From the NCBI RefSeq assembly GCF_916618755.1, contig NZ_CAKAKB010000001.1, forward strand, positions 248,001 through 312,000: a stretch of DNA of 64,000 nucleotides, in the 5' to 3' direction. The stretch comes from Actinotalea sp. Marseille-Q4924 (GTDB lineage: Bacteria > Actinomycetota > Actinomycetes > Actinomycetales > Cellulomonadaceae). The stretch's first letter is position 1; the number at the start of each line of letters is the position of its first letter. A program made the translations under genes and the position numbers. A model generated the notes under the pieces. That model was not told where the DNA came from, did not search any database, and worked only from the letters and a program-made list of their open reading frames with translations. Shown here in pieces: positions 15,325 through 24,277 of this stretch.

Positions 15325-16683
15325 ATGGCCATCACGATCATCCCCATCGCCACCCCGAGCCTCGGCGACCGCAGCTACGTCGTCCACGACGGCGAGGTCG
15401 CCTTCGTCGTCGACCCGCAGCGCGACATCGACCGGGTGCTCGCCCTCGTGCACGAGCACGGCGTCCGCATCACCGACGTCTTCGAGACGCACATCCACAA
15501 CGACTACGTCACCGGCGGCTACGCGCTCGCGCAGCAGGTCGGCGCCCGCTACCACGTCAACGCCGACGACGCCGTGTCCTACGAGCGCGACGAGATCCGC
15601 GACGGCGACGTCGTCGAGGTGAGCCCCGCGCTGCACGTCCGCGCCGTCCACACGCCCGGCCACACCTACACGCACCTGTCCTACGTCCTGGAGGGCGACG
15701 AGCCCGTCGTCTTCTCCGGCGGCTCGCTGTTGTTCGGCTCGACGGGACGGCCCGACCTCCTCGGTGAGGAGCACAAGCACGAGCTCGCCCGCCACCAGTA
15801 CCGGTCCGCCCGCACGCTCGCCACGCTGCCGGACGAGACGGTCGTCATGCCGACCCACGGGTTCGGCTCGTTCTGCGCCGCGACGTCCGCCGGCGAGACC
15901 ACCGACTCCTCCACGATCGGTCGCGAACGCCGGGTCAACCCCGTGCTCAGCCAGGACGAGGAGGACTACGTCGCCGGCGTCATCGCCGGCCTGGACGCCT
16001 ACCCGGCGTACTACGTGCACATGGGCCCCGCGAACGCCGCCGGCCCGGACCCCGCGGACCTCAGCGCGCCGCAGCGCGCCGACAAGGACGAGCTGCGGCG
16101 CCGTCTGGAGGCGGGGGAGTGGCTCGTCGACCTGCGCCACCGCACCGCGTTCGCGGCCGGCCACGTCCCGCGCACGGTGAACATGGGTCTGGACGGGCAG
16201 TTCGCGACCTACCTCGGCTGGCTCATCCCGTGGGGGACTCCGGTGACGCTGCTCGCCGAGACGCCCGAGCAGGTCGCCGAGGCGCAGCGTGAGCTGGTGC
16301 GCATCGGGATCGACCGACCGGCCGCGCAGGCCACCGGGCGTCCGGAGGACTGGACCGACGAGCCCCTCGCCACCCTGTCGACGGCGACCTTCGCGGACCT
16401 GGCGCAGGTGCGTCACCACCGCGAGGTGACGGTGCTCGACGTGCGCCGGGTCAACGAGTGGCGCGACGGCCACCTGGTCGGGGCGGTGCACATCCCCCTG
16501 CACGACCTCCTGGAGCGCATGGACGAGCTGCCCGACGGCGAGATCTGGGTGCACTGCGCGTCCGGGTACCGGTCCTCGATCGCCTCCTCGCTCATCGCCG
16601 CGTCCGGCCGCCGCGTCGTGGCGGTCAACGACACCTACGCCACCTCCGCCGAGAAGGCCGGCCTGGCCGTCGAGGCGGCGTGA
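15325..16683 (+). CDS. MBL-fold persulfide dioxygenase/sulfurtransferase fusion (CstB-like)
   Basis: A 452-aa three-domain protein. The metallo-beta-lactamase domain (1-240) has the HIHNDY iron-site motif (His56, His58, Asp60) and HTPGHTYTH, as in ETHE1/CstB enzymes that oxidise persulfides. A first rhodanese-like domain (about 255-340) lacks a catalytic Cys in its loop (TLLAETPEQ). The final rhodanese domain (about 350-445) has the active loop HCASGYRSS (Cys411). This layout equals CstB, which converts low-molecular-weight persulfides to thiosulfate. The next gene overlaps its stop codon. Confidence 0.9.
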   Translation: MAITIIPIATPSLGDRSYVVHDGEVAFVVDPQRDIDRVLALVHEHGVRITDVFETHIHNDYVTGGYALAQQVGARYHVNADDAVSYERDEIRDGDVVEVSPALHVRAVHTPGHTYTHLSYVLEGDEPVVFSGGSLLFGSTGRPDLLGEEHKHELARHQYRSARTLATLPDETVVMPTHGFGSFCAATSAGETTDSSTIGRERRVNPVLSQDEEDYVAGVIAGLDAYPAYYVHMGPANAAGPDPADLSAPQRADKDELRRRLEAGEWLVDLRHRTAFAAGHVPRTVNMGLDGQFATYLGWLIPWGTPVTLLAETPEQVAEAQRELVRIGIDRPAAQATGRPEDWTDEPLATLSTATFADLAQVRHHREVTVLDVRRVNEWRDGHLVGAVHIPLHDLLERMDELPDGEIWVHCASGYRSSIASSLIAASGRRVVAVNDTYATSAEKAGLAVEAA

Positions 16684-17276
16684 GCGGCGTCGTCGGCACC
16701 CCGGCGAGCCGGGGCGTCGTCGACCGGGTGCGGCGGGAGGTGGTGGCCACGCCCCGGGAGCTCGGGATCGCGCTGCGCGCCTGGACGCCTCGGCAGGTCG
16801 GTGCGGCGGTGCTGCTCGCGGGGGCGTTCGCCCTCCTGCTCGGCATCCCCACCGTGCTCATCCCGAACCCGGTGTTCGGGCGGGAGATCCCCGTCGTGGC
16901 GTGGAACTACCCGGTGTGGATCGCGTCGGCGGCGCTCGCCGGCATGCTCGCCGCGACCTACGTCCGGCCCTCGGCGTCGCGGGTGTCCGGCCCCGACGCG
17001 GCCGACGACGCCCCGGACGCCGCCGCCCCGAGCCGGGCCGCCCTGGCCGGCGGCATCCTCACGTGGTTCGCGGTGGGCTGCCCCGTCTGCAACAAGATCG
17101 CCCTCCTGGCGCTCGGCTACTCCGGGGCGCTGACGTGGTTCGCCCCGGTCCAGCCGTACCTCGCCGCGGCGGCCCTCCTCCTCCCGGCGGGTGCGCTGGT
17201 CGTCCGCCTGCGCGGGCAGGTCTCCTGCCCGACCCCGAGGCGCCCTCGCACCCCGGCACCCACGACGACGGCCTGA
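16680..17276 (+). CDS. Membrane protein with GCPVCN motif, sulfur module
   Basis: A 198-aa protein starting at a GTG that overlaps the preceding stop (GTGA). Four hydrophobic segments are visible: VGAAVLLAGAFALLLGIP, WIASAALAGMLAATYV, ILTWFAVGCPVCNKIALLALG and YLAAAALLLPAGALVV. The GCPVCNK motif within or next to the third segment gives a Cys-x2-Cys pair, echoing the CGPC of the membrane protein on the other arm. An Asp/Ala-rich loop separates segments 2 and 3. The function is unknown; a role in sulfur or thiol transport or redox is inferred. Confidence 0.8.
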   Translation: MSGVVGTPASRGVVDRVRREVVATPRELGIALRAWTPRQVGAAVLLAGAFALLLGIPTVLIPNPVFGREIPVVAWNYPVWIASAALAGMLAATYVRPSASRVSGPDAADDAPDAAAPSRAALAGGILTWFAVGCPVCNKIALLALGYSGALTWFAPVQPYLAAAALLLPAGALVVRLRGQVSCPTPRRPRTPAPTTTA

Positions 17277-17384
17277 CCCGCCCGGACCGGACCGTTCTCC
17301 GGGGCGATGCCGTGGTGGAGGTGCGGATGGCGTCGCCGGCGTCCGGTCGCCCGGCGACGAGGGCGCCGGTTGACGTGCGGTGCC

Positions 17385-19097
17385 ATGGACGATGACGCCC
17401 GCACCCCTGACGCCACGACCGCCCCCGCGCAGCCCACCGCCCGGAAGGTCGCCGACCGGTGGGTCGAGACGCTCGCGGACCTCGACCCGGGCGTCGGGAC
17501 GGCGCTGGGCATCCGGCCCGGCGACGACCGCATGCCGGACCTGTCGCCCGACGCTCTCGCCGAGCGGGCCACCGAGGCGCGCGCCGCCCTCGCACGGCTC
17601 GACGGCGCCCACGTCCGCGGCGACGACGACCGTCGATGCGCCACCCTGCTCGCGGAGCGACTCGGTGCGGCCCTCCTCCTGCACGACGCCCGGGAGGACC
17701 TCGCGACGCTCCGCCCCATCGGCTCGCCCGTCCAGCAGCTGCAGTCGATCTTCCTGCTCATGCCGACGGCGACCGACGACGACTGGTCCGTCATCGCCCG
17801 CCGGATGGCGCGCGTCCCGGAGTCCGCGGCGTCGTACCGCGCCTCCCTGGAGGCGGGGATCGCGTCGGGGGTGGTCAGCGCGCCACGACAGGCCGAGGCG
17901 GTCGTCGAGCAGCTCGGCGCCTGGCTGCCCGACGGCGACGCACCGGGATGGCACGCGAGCTTCACGGCGCAGGGCCCCGACGCCCTGCGGACCGACCTGG
18001 ACCGGGCGGCGTCGTCGGCCGCGGACGGCGTCGCGGCGCTGCGCGACTGGCTGCGGACCACCTACCTCCCCGCCGTCGACGGCGGGCCGGACGGCGTCGG
18101 GCGGGACCGGTACGTGCTCGCGGCGCGGGGCCACCTCGGCGCCCACCTCGACCCGGACGAGGCGTACACCTGGGGCTGGGAGGAGCTCGCGCGGATCGAG
18201 GACGAGATGACGCGTGAGGCGGAGCGCGTGCTGCCCGGCGGGAGCGTCACCGAGGCGTTCGCGCACCTCGACGAGCACGGCGAGGCCGTGGAGGGCGTCG
18301 AGGAGGTCCGCCTCTGGCTCCAGGCGATGATGGACCGCGCGATCGCGGAGCTGGACGGCAGCGTCGTCGACGTGGCCGAGCCCGTGCGTCGCGTCGAGGC
18401 GATGATCGCCCCGCCCGGCGCGGCCGCGGCGCCGTACTACACGCGGCCGTCGCTGGACTTCTCCCGTCCCGGCCGCACGTGGCTGCCGACGCTCGGCCGG
18501 ACCCGCTTCCCGACGTGGGACCTCATCAGCACCTGGTACCACGAGGGCGTGCCGGGCCATCACCTGCAGCTGGGTCAGTGGGCGTGCCGGGCCACCGACC
18601 TGTCGCGCTTCCAGGTGAGCGTGGGCTCCATCCCGGCGACGACCGAGGGCTGGGCGCTGTACGCCGAGCGCCTCATGGACGAGCTCGGGTACCTCCCGGA
18701 CGCCGGTGCCCGCCTCGGCTACCTCGACGGCCAGCGGATGCGGGCGGTGCGCGTCGTCGTCGACATCGGCATGCACCTCGGCCTGCGGATCCCCGACGGC
18801 GCCCCGTTCCGGCCGGGCGAGCGGTGGACGCACGACCTGGGGCTCGAGTTCTTCCGGGAGCGCAGCGGGTCGCCCGACGCCTTCGTCGCCAGCGAGATCG
18901 TGCGGTACCTCGGCTGGCCGGGCCAGGCGATCAGCTACAAGCTCGGCGAGCGTGCGTGGCTCGCGGGGCGGGACGCGGCGCGGCGCCGTCGGGAGGAGGC
19001 GGGCGAGCAGCTCGACCTGCGTGCGTGGCACACCGCAGCGCTGTCGCTCGGGTCGCTCGGCCTGGACGACCTGCAGCGGGAGCTCGCCGCCCTCTGA
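17385..19097 (+). CDS. DUF885 family putative metallopeptidase
   Basis: A 570-aa protein of the DUF885 family. The central motif is TWYHEGVPGHHLQLGQW (about residues 382-398), with HE...GHH resembling the zinc site of M32-like peptidases, followed by EGWALYAERLMDELGY carrying the likely third ligand. It is cytoplasmic, with no signal peptide. The ATG is preceded by no strong ribosome site. Peptidase activity is inferred from the fold family, not shown by a named substrate. Confidence 0.88.
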   Translation: MDDDARTPDATTAPAQPTARKVADRWVETLADLDPGVGTALGIRPGDDRMPDLSPDALAERATEARAALARLDGAHVRGDDDRRCATLLAERLGAALLLHDAREDLATLRPIGSPVQQLQSIFLLMPTATDDDWSVIARRMARVPESAASYRASLEAGIASGVVSAPRQAEAVVEQLGAWLPDGDAPGWHASFTAQGPDALRTDLDRAASSAADGVAALRDWLRTTYLPAVDGGPDGVGRDRYVLAARGHLGAHLDPDEAYTWGWEELARIEDEMTREAERVLPGGSVTEAFAHLDEHGEAVEGVEEVRLWLQAMMDRAIAELDGSVVDVAEPVRRVEAMIAPPGAAAAPYYTRPSLDFSRPGRTWLPTLGRTRFPTWDLISTWYHEGVPGHHLQLGQWACRATDLSRFQVSVGSIPATTEGWALYAERLMDELGYLPDAGARLGYLDGQRMRAVRVVVDIGMHLGLRIPDGAPFRPGERWTHDLGLEFFRERSGSPDAFVASEIVRYLGWPGQAISYKLGERAWLAGRDAARRRREEAGEQLDLRAWHTAALSLGSLGLDDLQRELAAL

Positions 19098-19146
19098 GCG
19101 CGCAGGCGGGCTTTGTCACGGCCTGTTGCGTGAGAGGTCACCGGCG

Positions 19147-19152
19147 TACCGT
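19147..19152 (+). promoter_or_regulatory. -10 box TACCGT, leaderless promoter
   Basis: TACCGT, six bases (ggggcg), then the ATG at 19159. Confidence 0.55.
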
Positions 19153-19158
19153 GGGGCG

Positions 19159-20247
19159 ATGACCGTGCAAGGTCATCGCGTCCGGGCGGGGGAGCAGGAG
19201 CTGCGCTTCTCGCGCGCGGCGGACGGCACACGCCTCGCCTGGTCCACGCACGGCGCCGGGCCGCCGCTCGTCCTCGCGTCGTGCTGGATGAGCCACCTCC
19301 AGCACGACTGGCACAGCCCGGTGTGGCGACACTTCCTCGACGCGCTCGGCGCGGTCGCGACGACGATCCGGTACGACGAGCGGGGCTTCGGCCTCTCGGA
19401 CTGGGACGTCACCGACTTCTCCCTGCAGGCGCGCCTGGGCGACCTCGAGACCCTCCTCGACGCCGTGCCGTACCAGCGCGTCGCGCTCATGGGCATGTCG
19501 GCCGGAGCGCCCGTCGCCATCGCGTACGCCGCCCTGCACCCGGAGCGGGTCAGCCGACTCGTCCTGTACGCCCCCATCGGCTCGGGCTGCTTCGCGGCGA
19601 GCGACGACGCCGAGGCGGAGGCCGCCCTCATGGCGATCATCAGTGCGGGGTGGGGCAGGAAGGACCCGCTGTTCCGACGTGTCTTCACCTCGATGCTCAT
19701 CCCGGAGGCGACCGAGGAGCAGATGGGCTGGCTCGACGAGCAGCAGCGCGTCTCGACGTCCACGCACAACGCGATGGCCAGCCGCGTCGCCCGCGCGACG
19801 GTGGACGTGACCCCGTACCTGCCCCTCGTCCAGGCGCCGACGCTCGTCCTGCACGCCCGCGGTGACCGCGCTGCGCCGTTCGACCGGGGCCTACGGCTCG
19901 CGAGGGCGATCCCCGAGGCGAGGCTCGTGCCCCTGGAGTCCCGCAACCACATCCTCCTCGGCGACGAGCCGGCGTGGCGCGTCTTCCACGACGAGGTGGT
20001 CGACTTCCTCGCGCCGGACCGCGACGAGCTCGTCCCGCCGCCCGAGGCGGCGCTGGCCCTCTCGGCCCGGGAGCGGGAGGTCCTCGCGCTCGCCGCGCAC
20101 GGCGACACGAACGAGACCATCGCGGCCGCACTGCACCTCAGCGTGCGGACGGTCGAGCGCCACCTGCAGAACGTCTACCTCAAGGCGGGCGTCTCCGGCC
20201 GGACGGCTCGCACCGCCGCCGTCGTGCGGTACCTCTCCCGCTCCTGA
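19159..20247 (+). CDS. Alpha/beta hydrolase fused to a LuxR-type DNA-binding domain
   Basis: A 362-aa fusion. Residues 10-290 form an alpha/beta hydrolase with RYDERGFGLSDWD, the nucleophile elbow GMSAGA (Ser about 113) and a late SRNHILLGD carrying the likely catalytic His. Residues 297-360 are a complete LuxR/GerE HTH (LSAREREVLALAAHGDTNETIAAAL, SVRTVERHLQNVYLKAGVSGRTA). Such fusions are thought to be ligand-sensing regulators in which the hydrolase fold binds or turns over the signal. The target genes are not evident; neighbours are unrelated. Confidence 0.9.
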   Translation: MTVQGHRVRAGEQELRFSRAADGTRLAWSTHGAGPPLVLASCWMSHLQHDWHSPVWRHFLDALGAVATTIRYDERGFGLSDWDVTDFSLQARLGDLETLLDAVPYQRVALMGMSAGAPVAIAYAALHPERVSRLVLYAPIGSGCFAASDDAEAEAALMAIISAGWGRKDPLFRRVFTSMLIPEATEEQMGWLDEQQRVSTSTHNAMASRVARATVDVTPYLPLVQAPTLVLHARGDRAAPFDRGLRLARAIPEARLVPLESRNHILLGDEPAWRVFHDEVVDFLAPDRDELVPPPEAALALSAREREVLALAAHGDTNETIAAALHLSVRTVERHLQNVYLKAGVSGRTARTAAVVRYLSRS

Positions 20248-20420
20248 ACCGGCCGGCTCGGCCGGCTCGCCCGTCGCGGCTTGCTCCCGTGCGCTGCGCC
20301 CGCTACGCGTGAGCCGCCAGGACCGACGACGACGACGCCCCGGCCTGCGCGTCGGCGCAGATCCGCGGGCGTCCTGCCCGACCTAGCGTTCGAGCCACCG
20401 GTTCCCACCTGGAGGACGAG

Positions 20421-20735
20421 ATGACGACGACCCGCAGCACCACCCGCACCACCCGCTCGCCCCGGGCCCGGAGGGCTCTCGCGCTCGCGGCTGCCGGCGT
20501 CGGCCTCACCGTGGGACTCGCCGCCCCCGCGTCGGCGCACACCCAGATCGTCCAGCCGCCGGCGCACGAGAGCCCGGTCGTTTCCGGGCCGATCAGCAAG
20601 GCATGGGCGCAGGCGCACTGCAACGCCGCTTCGCCCGAGGTCGTGTACGAGGCGTCCGGCGTGGTGCAGTTCGCGCCCGGCACCTCGCTGCCCTGCCCGC
20701 CGGTGCCCAACCCGGGCGGTCAGGTGCACCCGTGA
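20421..20735 (+). CDS. Small secreted protein
   Basis: A 104-aa protein with a Thr/Arg-rich start and a Sec-type signal peptide (RALALAAAGVGLTVGLAAPASA, cleavage expected after ASA). The mature part of about 65 residues starts HTQIVQPP, contains two cysteines (AHCNAA, LPCPP) and is otherwise Pro/Val-rich. GGAGG precedes the ATG, and a TAGCGT -10 box at 20384-20389 is a likely promoter. I do not recognise the family. Confidence 0.75.
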   Translation: MTTTRSTTRTTRSPRARRALALAAAGVGLTVGLAAPASAHTQIVQPPAHESPVVSGPISKAWAQAHCNAASPEVVYEASGVVQFAPGTSLPCPPVPNPGGQVHP

Positions 20736-20757
20736 CGGGCGTGCATCCGTGATCGTC

Positions 20758-20797
20758 GGCTGACCGGTCGGGCCCCCGTCGGTCCGGCCGGTCAGCC
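20758..20797. terminator. Bidirectional hairpin overlapping the GH31 stop codon
   Basis: Perfect 10-bp stem (ggctgaccgg / ccggtcagcc). The right arm includes the stop codon of the GH31 gene (20792-20794). Confidence 0.6.
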
Positions 20798-23242
20798 CGT
20801 GCGGGCCAGCAGGACCTCCGTCACGGCGTCGACGACGGCCCGGTCCAGGTCGAGCGCGTGCAGGTCCGCCACGCGGACGGCGAGCGGCCGGTCACCTGTC
20901 GCGGCGGCGTACGCGTGCACCTTGGCGTCGTGCGGGATCTCGGCGCGGTCGAGCACCGCGAAGACGAGCGGGGCGACGTCGTTGGGGCGCAGCCGCGGGT
21001 CCGGCCCGACCTCGACGGCGAGCGTCGCCGTCGTCGGGACGTCCTCGACCGTCACCGACAGGCGCGTCGCCGGGCGTGCGCCCGGACCGTCCGGCTGGGG
21101 CGCCGCGTGGCGGCGCTCCACCTCGGCGGGCACCGGTGCGCCGTCGACCGTGGCCGTGACGGCGTCCGCGGCGAGGTCGTCCGCGGCGGCGACGACCGTC
21201 ACCGTCCACCGGCGCCGCTCGGGCACCTCCGACCGCGGCCCCGTGGCCGGCTCCGCGGTGAACCGGCCGGCGGCCTGCTCCCAGCGCAGCACCGTCCGCG
21301 TCGGCTCTCCCGTCCCGCCGTCGTCCTCCAGCAGGTCGAACGCTCCGTCCGCCCCGACGACGACGAGCACCTCGAGGTGCTCCGGGTTGACCGGCTCGTT
21401 GCCCGGCACCTCCGCGCCGTCCAGCGGGACGAGCGCACCCGCCCGCGCCAGGACCGGGATCGTCCGCAGGTCACGGTGCAGCGCCACCCGCCGGTCGCCG
21501 TCGTACCCGACGTCGGTGAGCAGGTCGACCCAGGGGCCCGGCGGCAGCCAGGCGTGGGCGCGGGCGAGCAGCGAGGCGTCGTCGGCGGGCTGCGTCACGG
21601 CGGCGACGACGAGCTCGGTCCCGAAGGCGAACTGGTCCGGGACCTCGTACGCCTGCTTGGTCTCCGGGTGCGCGTAGTACATCGGCAGCACGAGCGGCAC
21701 GCCGTCGGCCGCGCGGTGGTTCATCGTGTGCAGGTACGGCAGGAGCCGGTGCCGCAGGCGGAGGAAGGCCGTCTGGACGTCCCGTGCCTCGGGCGAGAAG
21801 GTCCACGGCTCCTTGGTGATGAAGGGGTTCGCGCCGGAGTGCAGGCGCAGGACCGGCGAGAAGCAGCCGAGCTGGACCCAGCGGGTGGCGAGCTGGTCGT
21901 CCTTGGTGCCGAAGAAGTGCCCGCCGATGTCGTGGCTCCACCAGCCGTAGCCGATGTTGCTCGCCGTGGCGGTGAAGTGCGGCTGGAAGGCCAGGGACTC
22001 CCAGGAGATGACCGTGTCGCCGGAGAACCCGACCGGGTAGCGGTGGCTGCCCGGGCCGGCGTACCGCGAGAACGTGAGGCCTCGGCGGCCGTCGCGGGCG
22101 TTGTCGAGGTAGTGGAAGTGGTTGAGCATCCACAGCGGGTCGATGCCCGCGACCTTCGAGTGCGGCCCGGACTGCCAGTCGATCCACCAGAAGTCGACGC
22201 CGTCCTGCTCCAGCTCGCGGTGCAGGACGTCGAAGTAGGCCGCGAGGAACTCGCGGTCGGTGACGTCGAAGGCGATGGGGTCGCCGGCGCCGGGGTCACG
22301 GCCGAGCGCGCGCGCCATGTCGGTGTACGCGTCCTCGTGCGCCCGGACGCCGTCGGCGGGGTGGACGTTGAGGGTGACGCGCAGGCCGTGCGTATGCAGC
22401 CAGTCCAGGAACGCCGCGGGGTCCGGGAACAGCTCGCGGTTCCACGTGTAGCCGGTCCAGCCGCTGCCGTGCTCGGGGTCGATGTCGACGAGGTGCCAGT
22501 CCATGTCGATGACGCTCACCGAGAAGGGCAGTCCCTCCTCGCGGAAGCGCTCGATGAGGGCGCGGTAGGCGTCAGCCGTGTACCGGTGGTAGCGGCTCCA
22601 CCAGTTGCCGAGCGCCCAGCGGGGCAGGACCGGCGTCGGGCCGCTGACCGCGTAGAACGCCTGGAGCGCCTCGAGGTAGTCGTGGCCGTAGGCGAAGAGG
22701 TAGAGGTCCTGGCGGCCCAGCTCGCGCGGGGCGACCCAGCCCTCGTCGTCGAAGAGGAACGACGAGGAGTCGTCGAGCACCGCGTAGCCCTGGCGGGAGA
22801 CGACGCCCGGCTCCAGGGGAGTCGCGCCGTCGACGTCGTCGAGCGTGCGTGCGGTACCGCCGAGGTTGTCCTTGCTCTGGCCGAACTGCCCGCCGAGCTC
22901 CCCGGCGTCCTGCCCGTACCGCCAGATCGAGTGGTAGCTGCTGACGCCGCCGAGGACGGCCAGGCTCAGGCCGCTCGTGGTGAACGGTCGCTTGTCGTAC
23001 GTGAGGCGGAACCGTGCGGTCTCGACCTCGACGTGCGTGCCCGTGTCGTGGACGCGGAACTCCGGCACGGGGAGCTCTCGGCGGATCGCGAACGTCGAGG
23101 GCCGGTCCTCGAAGCGCCCGTCGTCGGACCACTCCACACGGACCAGCCCGTCGGTGAGGACGCTGATGCGCCACCCGTCCCCGCTGACGACGGCCTCCTG
23201 GTGCGCGAGGGGGCGGGCGGGCAGGCGGTACTCCGGCTTCAC
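20792..23242 (-). CDS. Glycoside hydrolase family 31 (alpha-glucosidase/alpha-xylosidase type)
   Basis: An 816-aa intracellular GH31 enzyme with an N-terminal beta-sandwich (1-230), a catalytic barrel with the nucleophile in WWIDWQ (about residue 355) and the acid/base in GFSGDT (about 409), then GYGWWSHDIGGH and LRLHSGANPF, followed by C-terminal beta domains. It retains the substrate-binding Asp in VIDMDWH. The enzyme releases glucose or xylose from alpha-linked oligosaccharides. No transport genes adjoin it. The GTG start has a GGAGG about 10 bases upstream. Confidence 0.93.
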   Translation of the reverse strand: MKPEYRLPARPLAHQEAVVSGDGWRISVLTDGLVRVEWSDDGRFEDRPSTFAIRRELPVPEFRVHDTGTHVEVETARFRLTYDKRPFTTSGLSLAVLGGVSSYHSIWRYGQDAGELGGQFGQSKDNLGGTARTLDDVDGATPLEPGVVSRQGYAVLDDSSSFLFDDEGWVAPRELGRQDLYLFAYGHDYLEALQAFYAVSGPTPVLPRWALGNWWSRYHRYTADAYRALIERFREEGLPFSVSVIDMDWHLVDIDPEHGSGWTGYTWNRELFPDPAAFLDWLHTHGLRVTLNVHPADGVRAHEDAYTDMARALGRDPGAGDPIAFDVTDREFLAAYFDVLHRELEQDGVDFWWIDWQSGPHSKVAGIDPLWMLNHFHYLDNARDGRRGLTFSRYAGPGSHRYPVGFSGDTVISWESLAFQPHFTATASNIGYGWWSHDIGGHFFGTKDDQLATRWVQLGCFSPVLRLHSGANPFITKEPWTFSPEARDVQTAFLRLRHRLLPYLHTMNHRAADGVPLVLPMYYAHPETKQAYEVPDQFAFGTELVVAAVTQPADDASLLARAHAWLPPGPWVDLLTDVGYDGDRRVALHRDLRTIPVLARAGALVPLDGAEVPGNEPVNPEHLEVLVVVGADGAFDLLEDDGGTGEPTRTVLRWEQAAGRFTAEPATGPRSEVPERRRWTVTVVAAADDLAADAVTATVDGAPVPAEVERRHAAPQPDGPGARPATRLSVTVEDVPTTATLAVEVGPDPRLRPNDVAPLVFAVLDRAEIPHDAKVHAYAAATGDRPLAVRVADLHALDLDRAVVDAVTEVLLARTG

Positions 23243-23453
23243 GGCGTGAGTTCCTCCGGTGGGCGGCGTGGGGGCACGTCGACCCTGCCACCGGCGAGGG
23301 TTCCGGCGCGAGCGGTGCGGGCGTCGACGCGAGTCGCGACCGACGCGGCGAACTGGCAGGTGGCTCCCAGGGTGCTCCCAGCCCGGGGGAGGAGGCTCGA
23401 ACCAGAGGGAGCCGGCGACCGGGCCGGTGCGGGGTCAGGGTAGGGAGAGGCCG

Positions 23454-24110
23454 ATGAGGACAGCACTGCTAAGGACGGTGGCGGCGGGAGCCGTCGGCCT
23501 CGTCGGCCTGGCGGGCGTCGCGATCGGCGCCACGGCCGTGCTGCCGGCGACTGCGGCCCCGTCGGACGAGACGATCGAGGACCCGTTCCTGGCGCACCAC
23601 GCCGAGCGCATCCGTGACTCGCTGGAGTCGCTCGTGACGGACGGCACGATCGACGCCGCCCAGGCGGACGCGGTCGCCGAGGCGCTGGCCGACGAGATGG
23701 GGCCGCGGGGCGGCGCCGGTCACGGCATGCGCGGCGCGAACCTCGACGCGGCAGCGGAGGCGCTGGGCCTGACGACCGACGAGCTGCGTGACGCGCTCGC
23801 CGACGGGTCCACCCTCGCGGACGTCGCCGACGCCCAGGGGGTTGCGGTCGACGACCTGGTGGCAGCCCTGGTGGCAGCGGCCGAGGCGCGGATCGACGAC
23901 GCCGTGGCCGACGGGCGCATCGACGCCGAGGAGGCCTCGGAGCTCAAGGCCGGCCTGACCGAGCGCATCACCGAGCGTGTGGAGAGCGGGACGCCGGTCG
24001 GCGGTGGGCACCACGGCGAGAGGGGTGGCGGCCAGAACGGCGGTATGGGTGGCGGCCACCACGGCGGGGGCATGGGCGGCATGGGGCGCGGCTTCGGTGT
24101 GGGCGCCTGA
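23454..24110 (+). CDS. Secreted protein with Gly-His-Met-rich tail
   Basis: A 218-aa protein with a signal peptide (VAAGAVGLVGLAGVAIGATAVLP...ATAA). The mature part is helical with three similar motifs of the type LVTDGTIDAAQADAVAEAL / LTTDELRDALADGSTLADVADAQGV / AVADGRIDAEEASELKAGL, as in small helix-bundle repeats of the DUF2680/YckD type. The tail (about 175-218) is GGGHHGERGGGQNGGMGGG-like, rich in His and Met, suggesting metal binding. The ATG follows GGGAGAGG. Confidence 0.78.
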   Translation: MRTALLRTVAAGAVGLVGLAGVAIGATAVLPATAAPSDETIEDPFLAHHAERIRDSLESLVTDGTIDAAQADAVAEALADEMGPRGGAGHGMRGANLDAAAEALGLTTDELRDALADGSTLADVADAQGVAVDDLVAALVAAAEARIDDAVADGRIDAEEASELKAGLTERITERVESGTPVGGGHHGERGGGQNGGMGGGHHGGGMGGMGRGFGVGA

Positions 24111-24131
24111 CGGCTGACCGACGCGCACGGT

Positions 24132-24163
24132 GACGGCGGTCCGGACCTGTCCGGGCCGCCGTC
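24132..24163. terminator. Hairpin terminator
   Basis: A 15-bp stem with one G-U pair and a 2-nt loop, followed by gtcgttctc, 21 bp after the stop of the His/Met-tail protein. Confidence 0.75.
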
Positions 24164-24277
24164 GTCGTTCTCGGACGGGAGTCAGCCGGCTCGTGACAGC
24201 CCGGACGAATCGGTCACATGGATCATGCTCGCGGTCGTACCGTCGAGGTGCCCGACCGCACTCCTCTGGGGGTAGTC

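Noticed and set aside
11467-16554. A 1695-codon minus-strand frame
   Set aside because: Only its last 462 codons (lipoprotein) are real. The rest is antisense to the YcaQ-like, rhodanese and MBL genes and even crosses the tRNA.
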